Assembly (NCBI RefSeq): GCF_037975245.1 | Contig: NC_092578.1 | Coordinates: 15,877,821-15,941,820 of the forward strand | DNA length: 64,000 nt | Reading direction: 5' to 3' | DNA from: Apostichopus japonicus | Taxonomy: Eukaryota; Echinodermata; Holothuroidea; Aspidochirotida; Stichopodidae | Shown: positions 37,261-52,942 of the stretch, one piece after another | Layout of the letters: each line of letters starts with the position of its first letter | Numbering within the stretch: position 1 is the stretch's first letter | Position numbers and translations under genes: made by a program | The notes under the pieces: generated by a model | What the model was told of the DNA's origin: nothing | Databases searched by the model: none | The model's input: only the letters and a program-made list of their open reading frames with translations

Positions 37261-39170
37261 CTTCATAGTCACTTTTCATTGTAGTGGTAAGCATATTTCA
37301 GATTCAACTGGGAGTTTTGTTTAAAAAAAAAATCAATATTTTACTTACTTATCGGTTTAATTGAAATAAAAATGTCCTTTTCTAATCAGTGGTATTCAGA
37401 AATATCGAGCACATTTGTCAGGCTATATACCTATAGCAATCGACTCAATATCAAAGGACGAGGGTGGTATAGATGGAAGGGGTGGGTGAAGGAAATGACT
37501 CGTGTAATGTTTGAGTTAATTCATTGTAGGATAGGTATACACAGAATAAGTTTCGATAAGTCATGAGTTACTGCGCACACCCATTCCGCGAATGTGCATA
37601 TCGTCGTTTCCAAATAATCCACTTCACTAACAAAACACCCACACAGCGTCCGTTTTATTTTATTTCTTGTTTTCCTCTTTACTGAATAATTCATGCATTG
37701 CTGGATATATACGATGCAATTTCAAACAGCTTTGTCATCCATCAATTCCAATTTTTTTTTCTTTATCTTATCTTTCTCTGAACGCATACCTGTGGAAAAT
37801 CGATCTTGGATGGTTTCCGGGTCAAATACAAAACCATTAAAATGCTTCCTATCGTCCTAAGCTAGGACCTAGCAATACTAACAAACAATTCGAAACTTTG
37901 AGATTTTATCAGTCAATTTAAAGGTATAATGAACTTCCAAATCTAAAATATATTGAGGACAGAACTTATGAATACAAACATATTTATTCAACTCCCAGCT
38001 TCATATCTGTGGCGCGCTTAAAGGGAGGGGGGACCAAGGGGGTTGGGTGGGGGACAGGCACTCACCTCACAACGTCAGTAAATAGTTCAGCCGGTGGATT
38101 TTTAACATTCGGCATGGGAATAATTAGACCATTGCTACGAGTGTACACCCTAATTTTCACCCCCCCCCCACCCCCAGAAAATATTGTTACCACCACTTTA
38201 GGTTTATAGCTACTTATAGTTCTAATTTATAGTCTAAATATGCACCAGAACGTACCATTTGACATTTAATTTTTCTTTTAATTGGGGAGGACTCCCAGAC
38301 CCCACCCCCCCCCCAACATGGTAGTCGGTTTTAAATACCCCATTGTTACACCAATCCTTCAAAATCCTTGATTCGCGTCTGACCCTTCCATAAAGGTTTT
38401 ATGTCTCCATACCTGCAATGAGTCGGGGAAAATTTGAATTTGTTTCCACCCCACCCCTCTACTGACCCCTCCCCCACCTTTGAAACCTGCTCAAGCCACT
38501 TCTTTGTATAGGCCTATAGTTTGATCCGTTGTCGAAATATTTCGGTTTTGTTATTTTTTGAGTGACGGACATTGAGCAATAATTTATAATTATTATACAT
38601 GCACCAAACCAATATATACGGTTTTTCTTCGCAAATTAAAATGATTTCGTAAACTACGATTCAACATGTGACGGGCTCTATGATTTATTCTGGTCGGGAA
38701 TGTTCAAGTGACGTCATCAACATTAAAGAACGACGTCAATAATTGTGGAGTGACCCTGCATCAGAAACACTCTGCAAAAAACCTCTCTTGTTACTTGTAA
38801 CATTAACTCTTAGATTTTTGTATTATTCCTTTTAAATGGTATTATCGCATGCATGCAAATTTGTGAACTATGATGGTCATAAAATCTACATTGAAACAAC
38901 ATTAGTTCCGTTCCTATGTTTATCTAAGAGAGGTATGTATTTCAGAGATATGTATTATATCTGGTTTAGTAATTAAAGTACGCAACCGTGCTTAAAGCAG
39001 CCATCTGCGCTGCGTCGACTTTCATTACTCCAGCAAGATTGGAATTCATCTTCTACGCCCCCTCCCCTCCTCCCTCTCTCTCTCAATTAAGGACACTCGG
39101 CAATTAATTTTAATTGAACCATTCGTTCTGAAACATTTTGTTGCCCAGGCACTAGTACTAGTTAGATGTA
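37261..39170. other. No recognised gene; G/C-run-rich block
   Basis: The region 38,010-38,505 is dense in G or C runs and may be an old transposon (GTGGCGCGCTT near 38,010, AAGCCACT near 38,492), but no clear ends or duplication were found. Confidence 0.4.
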
Positions 39171-39193
39171 CCCCCCCCCCAAAAAAAAAAAAA
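39171..39193. repeat. C10-A13 homopolymer junction
   Basis: Complement of the T-then-G type tracts. Confidence 0.9.
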
Positions 39194-39465
39194 CAAAGGC
39201 GTCCCTTGAAAGTGAAATTTGAACTTGCTATGTTGTCAAAAGGATTCTAGTTTCAAAAAGCAGCGAAACGTATCAAAATTCCAACTCAAGACAGGTTGCT
39301 TTAACTTGGTAGAATATGGTATTGTGTTATTTCACAGGGAATATACGCCGGTATAAACTATACTTATAGTAATGCGATATCCGACACCGCATAGATCAGC
39401 GTCAATCTGGAAATGTAACCTTGAACATTGCACATATCATATGTGACTTGTCTTTCTTTGTCCTC

Positions 39466-40880
39466 TTCAGTCCTGTCCTGTCCTTCATTGTTTTCGTTTT
39501 CATGTCCTGTCATATCTTGTCCTGTCCTGTCATATCATATCTAGCTCTGTCCTGATATATCTTGTCCTGTCATATATTGTCCTGTCCTGTCAATCCTGTC
39601 CTGTCATATCTTGTCCTCTCCTGTCATATCATATCTTTCTCTGTCCTGTCATATCCTGTCCTGTCATATATTGTACTGTCCTGTCATATCTTTCTCTGTC
39701 CTGTCATATCATATCTTTCTCTGTCCTGTCATATCCTGTCCTGTCATATATTGTCCTGTCCTGTCAAATATTGTCCTGTCCTGTCATATATTGTACTGTC
39801 CTGTCATATATTGTCCTGTCCTGTCATATCTTTCTCTGTCCTGTCATATCCTGTCCTGTCATATATTGTCCTGTCCTGTCATATCGTGTCCTGTCCTGTC
39901 ATATATTGTCCTGTCCTGTCCTGTCATATATTGTACTGTCCTGTCATATCTTGTCCTGTTCTGTCATATCTTGTCCTGTCCTGTCATATATTGTACTGTC
40001 CTGTCATATCTTGTCCTGTCCTGTCATATCTTGTCCTGTCCTGTCATATCATATCTAGCTCTGTCCTGATATATCTTGTCCTGTCATATCTTGTCCTCTC
40101 CTGTCATATCATATCTTTCTCTGTCCAGTCATATCCTGTCCTGTCATATATTGTACTGTCCTGTCATATCTTTCTCTGTCCTGTCATATCATATCTTTCT
40201 CTGTCCTGTCATTTCCTGTCCTGTCATATATTGTCCTGTCCTGTCATATATTGTCCTGTCCTGTCCTGTCATATATTGTACTGTCCTGTCATATATTGTC
40301 CTGTCCTGTCATATCTTTCTCTGTCCTGTCATATCATATCTTTCTCTGTCCTGTCATATCCTGTCCTGTCATATATTGTCCTGTCCTGTCATATCGTGTC
40401 CTGTCCTGTCATATATTGTACTGTCCTGTCATATCTTGTCCTGTTCTGTCATATCTTGTCCTGTCCTGTCATATATTGTACTGTCCTGTCATATCTTGTC
40501 CTGTTCTGTCATATCGTGTCCTGTCCTGTCATATATTGTCCTGTCCTGTCCTGTCCTGTACTGTCCTGTCCTGTCATATATTGTACTGTCCTGTCATATC
40601 TTGTCCTGTTCTGTCATATCCTGTCCTGTCCTGTCATATATTGTACTGTCCTGTCATATCTTGTCCTGTTCTGTCATATCGTGTCCTGTCCTGTCATATA
40701 TTGTCCTGTCCTGTCCTGTCATATATTGTACTGTCCTGTCATATCTTGTCCTGTTCTGTCATATCATATCTTGCTCTGTCCTGATATATCTTGTCCTGTC
40801 ATGTTCTGTCATATATTGACCTGTCCTGTCATATCCTGTCCTGTTATATATTGTCCTGTCCTGCCCTGTCATATCTTGTT
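39466..40880. repeat. 1.4-kb CTGTC/ATAT minisatellite with higher-order structure
   Basis: Built of CTGTC pentamers alternating with ATATCTTGTC, ATATATTGTC, ATATCGTGTC and TTTCTCTGTC variants. Over 180 bases, 39,601-39,780 matches 40,081-40,260 (offset 480) with three differences. The marker ATCTAGCTCTGTCCTGATAT appears at about 39,538 and 40,052, with a variant (CTTGCT) near 40,768. All three plus-strand frames are largely open, including one of 457 codons, because the units rarely contain stop codons; it is not a gene. Confidence 0.95.
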
Positions 40881-42910
40881 CTGTAGTTTCATCTCCGTTG
40901 CTATCCAGGGACACAGAAATCTCAAGTATAGATAAACGATAAAAACTACCGTACATTCATATTGTCGCTTCATCTTTCTGACTTAATGACCATCTATAGA
41001 AAGTAATAAATTAAAATTCATTACGCAAGAATCTGCTTTCAAACTGTCATTTTGATTTTGAATTGGGAAGAGTATACTGTACATACGCAAAAACCATCGA
41101 TTCTTTCAAATTATTCAGTTCAAAGTGAGGTCACTTACAATCTAGAGGCATCAGCTGTATTGTCTAATTAACGATTGCATAATTAGTTGACATGGTTATC
41201 GCCAGATCCATTTCCCAGAACAGGTGAACTTTGTTAGGAAATGGTTGCACCTATTTGAATTTGGCCCACGACTGAACTTTTTTTCCCCTTTTCCAAGTGT
41301 TCCAATATCGAATTTGTTTTCGTGGAAACATGACTGACAAGAAATCAATTAGTAAAAGCTGTTCAGTACAAACTACATAAAAGACAGAGTGTGTTCTCTA
41401 AAATGCTCCCAAAAAAAATCTTTCCATCTTACATATTTGCAATAAATTTTCTAGCTGATTTTAATCAAGTTTTGAAGTCTCTTAATAAGAAAATCCGATA
41501 ACAATGTATGCATGTCGTGATCACATGGTTAAAGTCTCAACTGGAGACTGGAGTTGAAAGTGGAACAATTTTTTTTTTTTTTTTTTTTTTTTGGGGGGGG
41601 GGGGGAGTTGTTGCTGTTGATCAGGTCTATATAGGTGACTTTCTTTAAGAAGTATCATTACAGCTTGGTTTGCACAGTTTCATATCAACTGATGACGAAT
41701 AAACATTACAAACGTTACTTTACAAATTGGTTATGAAACGTGTTTCGGTGACGAAATTGTCGAGGAACCAAATCAATTTCAGTTTGTTAGCTATAGTTGA
41801 CGACTAAACGAAAACTTCTTCTCTAAGACTTCTCCATTGCGTTTGCTTGGTCACGTCTAAGTTATCTGAAACATGTTTTGATATGTTGTAGACCATTACA
41901 AACGTGTTGCGTTTTCATATGCCTTTTACTGGTGTGGGGTGAGGGTGGGGAGGGGGTGGAGTTGGAAGGGGAGGGTTGACGGGAGTCAAGCGACTCAGTT
42001 CATTTCGTAAATGATTTAATATTCTTCTGAACCGGTTCCGTACATTCATATTTCAAAACCAATAGATATTTTCATAATGTGCACGTAATAGAAAACAAAT
42101 ATTGGTGGTTGGCATTTTTGCAGGCTACGAAAAATGTGCAAAATATTTCTAGCACTTTAATCGGAAAATTTAGAAAATTCTTGGTTGGTCACTACTGTAG
42201 TGAGGAAGCATGGAGACACTCTGTATCTGTGGCATATACATCGTAGGCAACATATGTTGATGAATTCATTTATACCATAATTTTAAAAATCATTTTTTAT
42301 TTGTACGTAAAGCGCAAGGGCTGTGTGGTTTTGGTAGCGGGTTTGTCGGCACAAAACGTTTTAATATATAGATATATATATATATATTTGTAAACGTTAC
42401 AACGGAAACCAAAGTGAGTCCAAACAGGAAGAATATTACTTCCTGACTTTCACTGTTTCAGAAATGGATTGTTAAAGGATATTTCTGAAAGTTTAAAAAC
42501 AATGACACTTAAAAAAATATACAAAACGTTGTCTGATTGGCAATTAGGAAATGAAAAGAAAGTGAAATACATACCAACGGAAATCAGTCAACAACTAAAC
42601 ATTCTGTAATGTTTGACGGAAAAAACGTGTCTTGCTGATAAACGTATATGTTTTAAATACTATATTATGAATTTTAAAAACGAAAGGGGAATTGAATATT
42701 TATCTAAAGCGATATAGTATTTCAGGATTTTTAAAGAACAAACCAAGCTTTCTAAATCACAATAATTCAAAAAAAAATAATACTCAATAATAATGAAACA
42801 TGGTTATGTACAAAAATACAACAACAAAAACAACAATGTTAGTTGAAATAGTAAACTGAACATATGAGAACTTTCAGTTAATCAGTCCGTAGGCCTGTCT
42901 GTTATCCATC
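40881..42910. other. No recognised gene; T24-G13 junction
   Basis: Twenty-four T (41,569-41,592) followed by thirteen G (41,593-41,605). G-rich block 41,935-41,975. Otherwise unremarkable AT-rich DNA. Confidence 0.5.
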
Positions 42911-42979
42911 CTGCTAGGATCGAAACACCATACTTTACTTTTGTAAGTCTGTGTGACTTAGTAGGATAGTACTCTACCA
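42911..42979 (-). mobile_element. tRNA-like sequence, probable SINE head
   Basis: On the minus strand TGGTAGAGTACTATCC (A-box-like) precedes GTTTCGATCC (B-box-like) by about 37 bases. Anticodon and acceptor stems are not convincing. It differs from the S1-S3 heads. Confidence 0.5.
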
Positions 42980-45563
42980 ATGCATATACGATTCATATGT
43001 GTAATTCACATTATATCGATGCTATACGATTTATATGTGTTATTTAATCACTTAAAAACGAAATTATAGTTAAATGGTTAAGTTGACACGACTTCCCCAT
43101 GCATTTAGCCAAACAAAAGTACTTGGGTATGTGTGCTGGATTACCCCCAGGCGTGGAATACATTTGGTGTTGGGGTGGGGGGGGGGGCTTACTCTCCCGT
43201 TTTCAACCCGACACAAAACATAATTAAAGTAAAAGCGTAACCCTGTTTTTTGTAGAGGTAGTTATGGACCTAATTTTGTAGCCTAAAATTGTCTCAAATT
43301 ACGCCACTTCTCTTTTACTATTTTTATTCTTATTTTTTTCCTGGGGGGGGGGGAGGGGGAGGACACCCACTCCCCTTACATGGGCATCGGTATCGACGAC
43401 CTCTTTGTCACAAATTTCTATTTTAAATAGCCTTCTCTCCACCCCTTCCAGTTTATTATCTTTTAATTATATAAGGTATAGTGTTATACAGGGTACTGAA
43501 ATAAATACCAAGAAGCCATTACCTGTCTTTACAGTCAGCGCCATCAGGTCTGGCCCAGGGGTAACCCCCTCCCCAACCCCTCCAAACTTGAAGTATTATG
43601 CCTAGAGGAGGGGGGGGGGAGAAACGGAAGAAAATTAATGTGTCTCTATAGGAGTCACAACCAAGTAAATATTTTGTTGGTCGGGAGTACTCCTTTAATT
43701 TACCTTTTTAATCCAGGCACGTAGTCGACTAAACACGGTCATGCTACCGGTAAACCGAAAGTCACGTTTAATGTTGGGACCTACGGTATATGTCTGTCTA
43801 TTACTGTGAAATGGTGTAAGTACTAGAAGATTAGCCTCATTCAGGAGAAGCGGATGTGATTCAAATATATTGCTTGAAAACATTGAACTTTCTTACACAA
43901 ACACATAACATAAAGGTTATACATGGTTATGAATTTTGTAATGTGATACAAGATCAGCACATGATGCAAAGGGGTAGGGGTGGGTAGGAGGGGGCGGGTG
44001 GGTGGTAGCATTTATCTCAAATAATTTGACATTCAATTTAGGAGTATTGCGTTATCTTTTATAAAGAGAAAGTGTCTTTGAAGGTCTGCTTGGAACTTTT
44101 AATGGACCAATAACCGTCATAAGCAGTGTTTGAAATGGGTACATCCATTATGGAGAAGGGGAGGGGAGATTTGACAGATTTGCGTCATAACGCTATATAT
44201 ATTAACCGTTTAAAGGTTGGTTGTGAGAAGTAAGCATTATAACATCACAAAGAGAGTTATCTAGTGAAAAAAGACCCCCCTGGGGTTCGTTCAAGATAAT
44301 CATTGGGGGTCCTATCCTCTTCTTGAAGCGAGACCCTAACCCCACCCCACCCCTCCGGTCCGAATTTGGGGAAAAAAAGCAAAGGTCACAACACCGAAGG
44401 CATTTAAAATTCAAATAAAACTGACAAGATGAATCAGCTGTATTTTTAGAAGACACTCAAATCATGTTCTTTTATTGGGCTAATAACAGGAACTAGCCCG
44501 GAAGCCAAAACTAATAGATATGCTAAAGTGGTCACATGGTAATCAAATGGCTATGCTAAATGGTCACATTGGTAATCAACCGTAAGCAACTGCAAGTACT
44601 TCGTGACCATTTCGCAATATCTATATTATTGCAAAACATTCGTGATTTTGTGACAATTTTTGGTGTTCAACAAACCAGCCTTCAATATGATGAGTACATT
44701 CCCTAGAATTAATTACCATCAAGCGACAAGCCGTCTCCCATCCCCTCCCCTCCCCGCCCTTCCCCTCCCCTCCCACCCTTTTTGCTTTACCTTATAGTCC
44801 ATATAAGTATGGCAGACATGCTTAAACGCAACTCACTCATATCTCTACAAAAACTGACACAATCTCACCAGTGGTCAAATGATTAGTGAGGATTAACTTA
44901 CGAACTAATGTAAGACTTTGAGTTGATGTTAGCTAGAGGATATTTATAAAAGTATTTTTTCCACCCATGTGATAAAACTAATAAATTAATAAATCTAACT
45001 TCCCCTTCCCTCCTTTCCCCTAAAAATTAAGAACCTGGACGTTAGTGTATAGAATGGTTGATTGTCAAGGCTGGTCACGTGACACCATACCAGCAAATGA
45101 CAGCTCATATAGATAAGAATTATGGAATACACCATGGCCTGGATTACAAACTCAGATATGATATCTCACGTTATATTGACCTCTCCTATTGCCGATAAAA
45201 GAATTATTCATGCGCAGACAAATTATCTCGTCAAGTTGATTAATCTTCTAACTTGTTTAATGTCAACAACCTCTAGCTTGATTAAAAAATAAAATTCCAA
45301 GCGCTATAAGTTAGACCGTCAAGTTTATTAGAAAAATAAAAATAATTAAATAAAACGGTGATATAAAAATCTCCTTAGTGTGATAGAAAGACATAAATTA
45401 ACTGACGCTCATTTGCTATTCTTAACTTTGGTTAACTTGTTCATTGTTAAATGTGAGCAAATTGGACTTAAAGATCAGGTTTTGGAGTTAGTCCAGAAAC
45501 ATGTTACAGGCCTTTCAAAGCTGCCAAAATTTGGATTGATCCGGGATATAGAGACATACTGCT
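42980..45563. other. No recognised gene
   Basis: G and C runs at 43,175-43,190, 43,342-43,364, 43,605-43,620, 43,970-44,005 and 44,730-44,775. A 68-codon frame at 45,380-45,586 has normal-looking composition but no recognisable domain. Confidence 0.45.
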
Positions 45564-45675
45564 TGAAGGTCGTAATTCCACTGTAGACGTTTATCACCTG
45601 TATCGAACAGTACTAGTTCTGTTTTGATGACATATTTGCCTTACTCCAGAGATCAAACATGATGCTAACCAACCT
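45564..45675 (+). repeat. Dispersed repeat R, copy 1
   Basis: About 110 bases aligning with 49,796-49,907 in the same orientation (ATTCCACTGTAG, TCACCTGTATCGAACA, TACTAGTTCTGTTTTG, AGAGATCAAACATGATGCTA). No coding. An S3 SINE head begins 15 bases later. Confidence 0.85.
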
Positions 45676-45689
45676 CTGGACATACAATC

Positions 45690-45855
45690 AGCGTCCATAG
45701 CCCAGCGGTTAGGGTGTGCGGGATGCCTGGGTTCGAACCCCGGTGCAGGCTGGAAGTATTTTCACTGTTCACTGTTCTGGATTTTCCAACTCCCTCCAAT
45801 CACTACAATCACAACTGGGGCCTCTGACATCAATATAAATATATAAATAAATATA

Positions 45856-45858
<3 letters not shown>
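45690..45858 (+). mobile_element. SINE family S3, copy 1
   Basis: tRNA-like head (45,690-45,752) with TAGCCCAGCGGTTAGGG as A-box and GGGTTCGAACCCC as B-box. Then GGCTGGAAGT, TTCACTGTTCTGGATTTTCC and AACTC. It runs into a (TA)n tract, as other S3 copies do. Confidence 0.85.

Positions 45859-45920
<62 letters not shown>
45859..45920. repeat. (TA)n microsatellite at S3 tail
   Basis: About 62 bases of TA joining two S3 copies. Confidence 0.95.
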
Positions 45921-45922
<2 letters not shown>

Positions 45923-45996
45923 GTGGTTCGAATCCCGGTGGAGGCTGAAAGTTTTTTCACTGTTCTTGATTTTCCAACTCATTACGATTTTCATTT
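45921..45996 (+). mobile_element. SINE family S3, copy 2, 5'-truncated
   Basis: Starts just before the B-box (GGTTCGAATCCCGGTGGAGG) and continues through TTTTCACTGTTCTTGATTTT and CCAACTCATTACGATTTTCA into (TA)n. Confidence 0.85.
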
Positions 45997-46021
45997 ATAT
46001 ATATATATATATATATATATA
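45997..46021. repeat. (TA)n microsatellite at S3 tail
   Basis: Short TA run ending the second S3 copy. Confidence 0.9.
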
Positions 46022-46095
46022 AATACGTGGCGCTCTTCACAAATATACTTTCAATGCTTGTTTCAGAAAAAAAGTCACATACAAGAAAACAATTC

Positions 46096-46318
46096 ACACT
46101 TTAATCATGCAGTTAGTTTTACGACGCTTAAAGCGACCACAAATGTGGAAGAAACCCGCAAGGGCTTATAGATTACAATTTTCACGTCAGGTGGCTTCCA
46201 GGTCGACATTGTAGCTCAAATTTGGAATCTCCAAATTTAGAAGTCAGATGGGAAAACCGTATATTGCTCTTGGATGATATACCCACCTTACATTATGACC
46301 CGGCCGGGATCTAAGACG
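46096..46318 (-). mobile_element. SINE family S2, copy 2, 5'-truncated
   Basis: Reverse-complement partner of 27,640-27,856, sharing the blocks TACGGTTTTCCCATCTGA, GGAAGCCACCTGACGTG and GCGGGTTTCTTCCACATTTG. Only the last part of the tRNA-like head remains (GATCCCGGCCGGGTCAT). Confidence 0.88.
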
Positions 46319-47043
46319 TTCTTTGTGTCATTCCTCATGAAGAGTGTACTTCTTCAGTAAAAAATCAAAAAAGCAACAGGTGATCATCTTTTTGTGGCTT
46401 GGATGTTGAGGAGCATTAAAGGAAGTACATGCAGTGTATACCTGGGCAAATTGAGGCTATCTTAGACAGTTTTAGGCATAGCAAGAGCAGCGCCCAGAAA
46501 TTGCCTACAGGTGAGAAAAGAGGCTTGTTTACAATTGATGAGAGTTTGGGCTCTCATAGCTTAAAATCGACATGGTCATGTTACGAAAACTGAATGTGCC
46601 ATGAACCACAAATTTGTCAGCCATCCTGTGATGGGTGATTAGCTAGTAACAAGCTCTTACAAGGGCTTGGTTACCACGTTATGATTTAGTGTGTAGGTCA
46701 ATGGAGCATGTATATGCATGTATTCCTAGAAGTAAGGGTAAGTGGCGCTCTTCAACAATAAGGTGTGGAATAATGATTAAGAAGAAGGGAAGAAAAGTTC
46801 AGCAAACGACAAAATCAAAACTGCAGTATAAAATACCCCCCCCCCCCCCGGGCAAGTTGTACTGAGGGCGGTAGTGAAGAACTTAACTTAACATGCATAG
46901 ACGCCTGATGTGTGTCCTGATTTGGCTTCGGCTTTGACTACAACGTTTCTGTCTGCTGCCGTTTTAACGAATCTAATCGTAAAAGTATTTACCGACTTTG
47001 CGATCCGCGTTTTAATCTTGCCGACTTTCAAGGTCGGTAAGAG
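46319..47043. other. No recognised gene
   Basis: C run at 46,836-46,849. GTGGCGCTCTTCA occurs at about 46,027 and 46,743. CCGAC...GTCGG inverted pair at 47,021-47,037. Confidence 0.45.
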
Positions 47044-47072
47044 CATGGAGGTAAAACTGTTTTACCTCCATG
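47044..47072. repeat. Near-perfect palindrome of the CATGGAGGTAAAA family, copy 1
   Basis: CATGGAGGTAAAAC (47,044-47,057) and its exact complement (47,059-47,072) around one base. The same arm core forms the hairpin at 59,705. Confidence 0.9.
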
Positions 47073-49643
47073 GTAAGAGTGACTCCATAGTTTCCCTTTC
47101 GAAAACCAAAAAGTACTAAAAGCAACACTACACCAAAGAATTTACTCACCTGAACTACACGTTTAAGGGATATTAATATTTCACCCCGACCCCCCCCCCC
47201 GAATCCCCAGTCACCGTACCGAACACAGTTCTCACTTTGGAATTCCAGAGCCGAATACAGATACATAAATTTTGAAAACTTAGTGGACGGGCGCCCTCAA
47301 ATTATGTACACACGAGAAAAGAACAAAATTTTGATGAAAGTTTTTGGCTAAGAGCAAGAAACGACTATGTTGACATTATGTACAGCCAATGATGTTCAAG
47401 TACGTTAACTCCACACATATTGTAACTCACGTTGATGTTGTTGATGGTGTCATTGATGGTACTATTGATGGTGCTGTTGAAACTGCTATATAAAGGGACA
47501 ACTGAAAGAAGCTGATTGAATTGAATTTCATATTTTCTATGTTATATTGAATACTTAAAACTCATTTCAATTTTAGTTGACTAACTTTATTTTTCATTTC
47601 AAATAATAATCGAAAATGTTCCAAATTGCTATCTTTGAAGTGATTAATACGAATATGGAACAGCGCCACCTACTAACGAAGTGTTGTGGCTCGAATCTAC
47701 GATTCCTTTAATGCTAGTGCCAGAATTATCTTATTAACCTTCAGTTTGGGTGATAAAAGAAATTATACGAGAGGTGTCTTAGTTTAGTGAAAAGTACTCT
47801 TACTTTTATTTATTATACATATTGATATATATTTGATAGGTTTGGTCAATGATTACCGACAAAATACCAAGAATTGCTGCTAGGTATAGGTTTTAGTTCA
47901 GTGTACGATATCCTCGTGCAATCACAATACCGTATGGACCACTGCCAGGTAGCGTTGTTATATATTTATATGAGTACAGCTATATGAGTGCGAGTACACG
48001 TATATAGTACTCCATCCGGTATGAATAGTAAAACGGGTATGCGAAAACGAGTACTCAAGTATATGCGCTTATAGAGTGTACCTGATAAAATTTCAAAATG
48101 CCTTGAGTAGGCCTACGAGTACCAGATTGGTATGTGCATAATCATTATATATAGTCCTTTGCTAACGTTACATAAGATGGTTGTAATATATATATAGTGA
48201 CACCATCGAAGTGGAAGATTTGTAGCGACCTCGGACCCCTCTCTCCCTTCCCGTCCCAATTTCCTCCCTTGCTCCATACTTCCATTCTCTTTCTATACTG
48301 AAAGGTCATCCTTCCATATTGCCCCTAACGCCTCCAAGTAGCTAAATATATGCTAGAATGTCAATTAATGGTCACTGCTATTCAAACTGGAAAAAAATAT
48401 TTCACAGCCATGCCTCAGAGAAAGTACCCAGTCACAAAGGCATTTAATCGTTTAACTTAACCCTTCTCGATACCTCTAAATAATTCGGAGGGGGGTCAGA
48501 ATCTACGAAAGCACTTTTGATATAAACCTGGGTATATCAATATTTTAAGTTCTTTTTTTAAATTACATATTCGATATATTGTCAACATTCACAACGAAGT
48601 AAAAGTGAAAGACAGCCCGACCAGGTCGTTAACTTTTATAGCGTCTTTTGTTGTTTATTTAGAACCTTGGAGGAAACTTCCATTGTCTAGCATAATGCCC
48701 TTCTGATATCTGGGCATAGGGTGGTTCATACCGCTTGAGTGACTAATGAAGTACGTTCTGATACGATTTTTTTTAACATATATTTATAAAATGAAGATGA
48801 CCTCTTTACTTTCAAGTGTAAACTTGAAATCGACATTCGTTGGTTCAGGAAACAATCTGGTTCCACAGGACACAAAGACATATATACAGTCCACAAGCGG
48901 CAGGCACTCTATAAACCGTACCCTTCTGACGTCATAACCGACGAGGCGACCGGTCATCAGTACAGTTGCGAAATATGCTAAAAGATGAAACAATGTTCAT
49001 TAATGCTTAACTTTAAAAAAATACATAAAATAATCATATTCGTAATAATAGAAGGGTATATGACAATTTTGATCTAACCGACTAATCATCGCTGTCTGGG
49101 AAACTTTAAGCCTTCATACCCTCCTACAGTAAAATGCTTGTAGAAACCTTATGGATTTCAGTAAGCTAAAACAAATTGAGGCTAAAACTTAATTGCGAAG
49201 TTTCAACCTTAAAAAAATAGAATAGAGTTTAATGGTTGGAAAAGAAAGCATTATATACAGCAAACGGGAGACTTTATATAAGCAATAATTTAGAACAAAG
49301 GTAAATTATTTTCATACAATACACGATTCTCAACAACTTCTGCAGAATCAATTTGAGAACCGTATATGACCGTGTGTTAACTCAGTGTTATTATGGTTCA
49401 ATGGGCAATGAAAACTTCCTGATAAAGTATGGCTACCGCATATGTATGTAAATATGTACATAGAATGCATACGAAAGTATACATCACACTTTACAAGGGG
49501 AAAGATTCCTTTACGAGCTGTGAACGACGCAGCAGGTAAATAACCGCGATGAACTTTTTAACTGGTGGGAAATAGCTGGATTTAACGCAGTGATCCATCC
49601 AACATCCTCCAGGCACGGTATGATTGTATATGCATGGGTCTTG

Positions 49644-49644
<1 letters not shown>
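47073..49644. other. No recognised gene
   Basis: A TTGATGGT-type repeat at 47,430-47,485 and TGACGTCA at 48,927-48,934. Nothing coding that I can identify. Confidence 0.5.

Positions 49645-49691
<47 letters not shown>
49645..49691. repeat. (TA)n microsatellite at S3 tail
   Basis: About 47 bases of TA abutting the 3' side of a minus-strand S3 copy. Confidence 0.95.
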
Positions 49692-49693
<2 letters not shown>

Positions 49694-49790
49694 AGAACAG
49701 TGAAAAACTTCCAGCCTCCACAGGGATTCGAACCCAGTGTCTCGCGCTTTACATGTGGAAACCCTAAACAACTAGGCTAGGTTCGAAACC
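49692..49790 (-). mobile_element. SINE family S3, copy 3
   Basis: Minus strand: TAGTTGTTTAGGGTTTCC, then B-box GGGTTCGAATCCC, GGAGGCTGGAAGTTTTTCAC and TGTTCTGG, running into (TA)n. Confidence 0.85.
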
Positions 49791-49795
49791 GGTAA

Positions 49796-49907
49796 GGAAG
49801 GTTGAAATTCCACTGTAGGCATTTGTCACCTGTATCGAACAATACTAGTTCTGTTTTGGTTACATTCTTTGCCTTACTTTAGAGATCAAACATGATGCTA
49901 ACCAACT
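49796..49907 (+). repeat. Dispersed repeat R, copy 2
   Basis: Partner of 45,564-45,675. It starts 6 bases from the 5' end of an S3 SINE. Confidence 0.85.
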
Positions 49908-52882
<2,975 letters not shown>

Positions 52883-52934
52883 ACGTGAGAGATGAGAGTT
52901 GCATTGCTTGTCTTCTGTTCTCTAAAGGATGACT

Positions 52935-52942
52935 TTCTAGAC
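52935..52942. repeat. hAT target duplication, left
   Basis: TTCTAGAC, repeated exactly at 53,321-53,328. Confidence 0.88.

Noticed and set aside
38010-38505. Transposon
   Set aside because: Rich in G/C runs with weak GTGGC/GCCAC ends, but the ends do not align well and no duplication was seen.
39562-40935. 457-codon open frame
   Set aside because: It lies inside a minisatellite whose units rarely contain stop codons in any plus frame; the translation is a repeat of LSCHILSCPVI-type units with no domain.
45690-45752. tRNA gene
   Set aside because: Too short between boxes for a cloverleaf and followed by the S3 SINE body.
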